From: Candidatus Hermodarchaeota archaeon
GTDB taxonomy: Archaea > Asgardarchaeota > Hermodarchaeia > Hermodarchaeales > Hermodarchaeaceae
Assembly (NCBI GenBank): GCA_016840185.1
Contig: JAEOSV010000309.1
Location: 1 to 7,761, forward strand
Direction of reading: 5' to 3'
DNA: 7,761 bases
This document shows, piece by piece, positions 6,529 to 7,761 of this stretch (position 1 is the first letter of the stretch; every line of letters starts with the position of its first letter). A program made the position numbers and the translations under genes. A model generated the notes under the pieces. The model made no database searches, was not told where the DNA came from, and was given only the letters and a program-made list of their open reading frames with translations.

Positions 6529-6549
6529 GGTACAGAGCTTCACTGTCCT

Positions 6550-6659
6550 CGCTCTCACGTTGTTTGGGAGTGCGGACCAGCGCCGAGGGTTCTGTGATTC
6601 TCGTTCTTGCTGCTGCAACCTGCAAAGTGAGTGTTGTAACCACCTAGGTTGGATACCAC
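6550..6659 (+). promoter_or_regulatory. Foldable 5' leader of uL22
   Basis: There is no ORF here. CGCTCTC (6550-6556) pairs with GGGAGTG (6566-6572), 7 pairs with two G-U. CCTCG (6547-6551) could instead pair with CGAGG (6584-6588). Near the start codon the Shine-Dalgarno-like AGGT (6646-6649, 10 bases before the ATG) can be closed by CAACCT (6616-6621) pairing with AGGTTG (6646-6651), or by AACC (6638-6641) pairing with GGTT (6647-6650). The structure may be regulatory, but this rests on hand-drawn pairing only. Confidence 0.35.
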
Positions 6660-7121
6660 ATGCCCAATTACGGCTATTCGATCATTGGTCTGGATCCAGA
6701 CAAAACCGCACGGGCTAGCGGACGCGAAATTCGCATATCACGAAAGGCAGCCCGGGAGATCTGTAACGAACTACGCGGTCTCCGATTGGAAGCTGCCAAA
6801 ACCTACTTGGAAAGAGTGATTGCGTTGCGTCAAGCAGTGCCTTATCGTCGGCATGACAAGAAGGTCGGTCATCGGAAGGGCTTGCACAAAGCCGATACGG
6901 GACGGTACCCGGTGAAAGCATCTAAAGAAATTTTACGCGTGATAGCTAACGCTGAAAACAATGCCGATTACAAAGGGTTGGATCTTGACCGACTTCGTGT
7001 GACGCATATATCTGCGTTTCCGGGTCGGGTCATCAAACGTTTTATCGAACGGGCCCATGGACGGTCAACCAAATACGATGAGCAATTGGTGCATGTTGAG
7101 GTTGTATTAACGGAGGAGTAA
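6660..7121 (+). CDS. rpl22: Large ribosomal subunit protein uL22
   Basis: The 153 residues match archaeal/eukaryotic uL22 over their full length. This protein lines the ribosomal exit tunnel with its beta-hairpin. Characteristic segments are YGYSIIGLDPDKTARASGRE (4-23), KAAREICNELRGLRLEAAK (29-47), VPYRRHDKKVGHRKGL (59-74), RYPVKASKEIL (82-92), NADYKGLDLDRL (100-111) and the C-terminal LVHVEVVL. RGLRLEAAKTYLERVIA is the helix conserved in all uL22 proteins. The ATG at 6660 gives the standard MPxYGYS start. The Shine-Dalgarno is only AGGT. The gene runs into uS3 with a 2-base gap, as in the canonical archaeal cluster, but the gene before it is Trm112 rather than uS19. Its codon use is mixed, unlike that of the uS19 fragment. 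Confidence 0.97.
   Translation: MPNYGYSIIGLDPDKTARASGREIRISRKAAREICNELRGLRLEAAKTYLERVIALRQAVPYRRHDKKVGHRKGLHKADTGRYPVKASKEILRVIANAENNADYKGLDLDRLRVTHISAFPGRVIKRFIERAHGRSTKYDEQLVHVEVVLTEE
7112..7118 (+). promoter_or_regulatory. Strong Shine-Dalgarno for uS3 within the uL22 3' end
   Basis: GGAGGAG lies 5 bases before the uS3 ATG at 7124 and overlaps the last codons of uL22. This confirms the uS3 start and points to coupled translation. Confidence 0.75.
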
Positions 7122-7123
7122 GA

Positions 7124-7761
7124 ATGCCAGCTGAAGATCATTTTATCAATCGAGGATTATTGAAAGTCAAAGTCAATGACTTTTTACGCCGCGAGCTCCG
7201 TCGAGCCGGTTATGCTGGCGTAGACCTCCAGAAAACCCCCTTAGGGATGCGTGTTGTTGTGTATGCCGCACGTCCAGGTATGGTCATTGGTCGTCGCGGT
7301 ACCACTGTACGTGAATTAACGGAAACGCTGGAACACGATTTCGGGTTAGAAGCTCCACAAATTGAAGTTAGTGAAGTGGAAGTACCCGAACTGAATGGTT
7401 CCATTATGGCCGAGCGGTTAGCTCAACGTCTAGAACGGGGTGACCATTTCCGTCGTGCCGCGTACGGCGTCCTTCGCCGAATCATCGGTGCGGGAGCCAA
7501 GGGTGTGGAAATTTCTATTGCTGGGAAACTCACAAGTCGTCGAGCTCGGTATCAAAAATTCCGTAGTGGATTCGTAGCAAAAACTGGTGAACCGATTCGC
7601 ACAGCTGTGAGTCATGGCTGGGCTTTTGCTATCATGAAACCTGGCATTCTTGGAGTGCAGGTTCGAATTATGCTTCCAGATGCGGTGGCTCCGGATCGAC
7701 CTGTTATTATTCATCGTGAGGTTGAAGTTCAACCCGTGCCTGCTCCAACTCCTGAAGCCGC
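7124..7761 (+). CDS. rps3: Small ribosomal subunit protein uS3 (3' end outside window)
   Basis: An open frame from the ATG at 7124 runs off the window end with 212 complete codons and no stop. It is archaeal-type uS3, which lies at the mRNA entry site of the small subunit. The N-terminal type II KH domain carries the GxxG loop GRRG (56-59) within RPGMVIGRRGTTVRELTETL, preceded by GYAGVDLQKTPLG. The C-terminal domain shows HFRRAAYGVLRRII (108-121), GAKGVEISIAGKLTSRRAR (124-142) and GILGVQVRIMLPDA (174-187). The residues after about 200 (VQPVPAPTPEA) begin a Pro-rich tail, as seen in longer archaeal uS3 proteins. The start is fixed by the GGAGGAG site and by similarity beginning within the first ten residues. 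Codon use matches uL22. Confidence 0.97.
   Translation, partial: MPAEDHFINRGLLKVKVNDFLRRELRRAGYAGVDLQKTPLGMRVVVYAARPGMVIGRRGTTVRELTETLEHDFGLEAPQIEVSEVEVPELNGSIMAERLAQRLERGDHFRRAAYGVLRRIIGAGAKGVEISIAGKLTSRRARYQKFRSGFVAKTGEPIRTAVSHGWAFAIMKPGILGVQVRIMLPDAVAPDRPVIIHREVEVQPVPAPTPEA

Noticed and set aside
6547..6625. A tRNA or C/D-box RNA in the uL22 leader
   Set aside because: GGGTTCTGTGATTCTC looks slightly like a T-arm, but no acceptor stem, anticodon arm or proper C and D boxes could be built around it.
7430..7732. A 100-residue minus-strand open frame opposite uS3
   Set aside because: The plus strand here unambiguously encodes uS3; the opposite frame is a shadow without motifs.

Overview
The window is archaeal. 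Its two ends carry ribosomal proteins of unmistakably archaeal/eukaryotic type: the C-terminus of uS19 (ending [12 protein letters not shown]), a complete 153-residue uL22 and most of uS3. These lie in the order S19-L22-S3 found in the conserved S10/spc ribosomal gene cluster. A TATA-like element, a U-run terminator and several GAGG-type Shine-Dalgarno sites fit an archaeon of moderate GC. The long, insert-containing Trm112 would suit a lineage near the Asgard archaea, but the sequence alone does not fix the phylum.

Layout: (1) bases 1-146 are the 3' end of uS19, followed at once by a hairpin plus T-rich stretch. (2) Bases 311-4495 hold three minus-strand genes transcribed towards uS19. In transcription order they are a CMP-sugar synthetase fused to a PseG-like UDP-sugar hydrolase, a NeuB-family nonulosonic (sialic-like) acid synthase, and a B12-binding-type radical SAM enzyme. 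(3) Bases 4496-4702 are a divergent intergenic region with a perfect TTGAAC-N4-GTTCAA palindrome and candidate promoters for both directions. (4) Bases 4703-5911 encode a plus-strand polysaccharide pyruvyl transferase family protein. (5) Bases 5992-6495 encode a long Trm112-like zinc protein. (6) After a 164-base gap with a TATA box and a foldable leader come uL22 (6660-7121) and uS3 (7124 to the window end).

Biologically, the hydrolase, synthase and CMP-transferase domains cover the last three steps towards a CMP-activated nonulosonic acid. The radical SAM enzyme and pyruvyl transferase may decorate the sugar or the glycan that carries it. The early steps (dehydratase, aminotransferase, acetyltransferase or 2-epimerase) and a transferase that would use the CMP-sugar are not in the window. 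The surface-glycan block sits inside a ribosomal protein gene order that is normally continuous, and uL22-uS3 appears to have gained its own promoter.

One caution: codon use within the uS19 fragment changes abruptly near base 104, from exclusively C-ending to mixed. The extreme left end could therefore be a recombinant or an assembly chimera, and the adjacency of uS19 to the island should be verified before it is interpreted.
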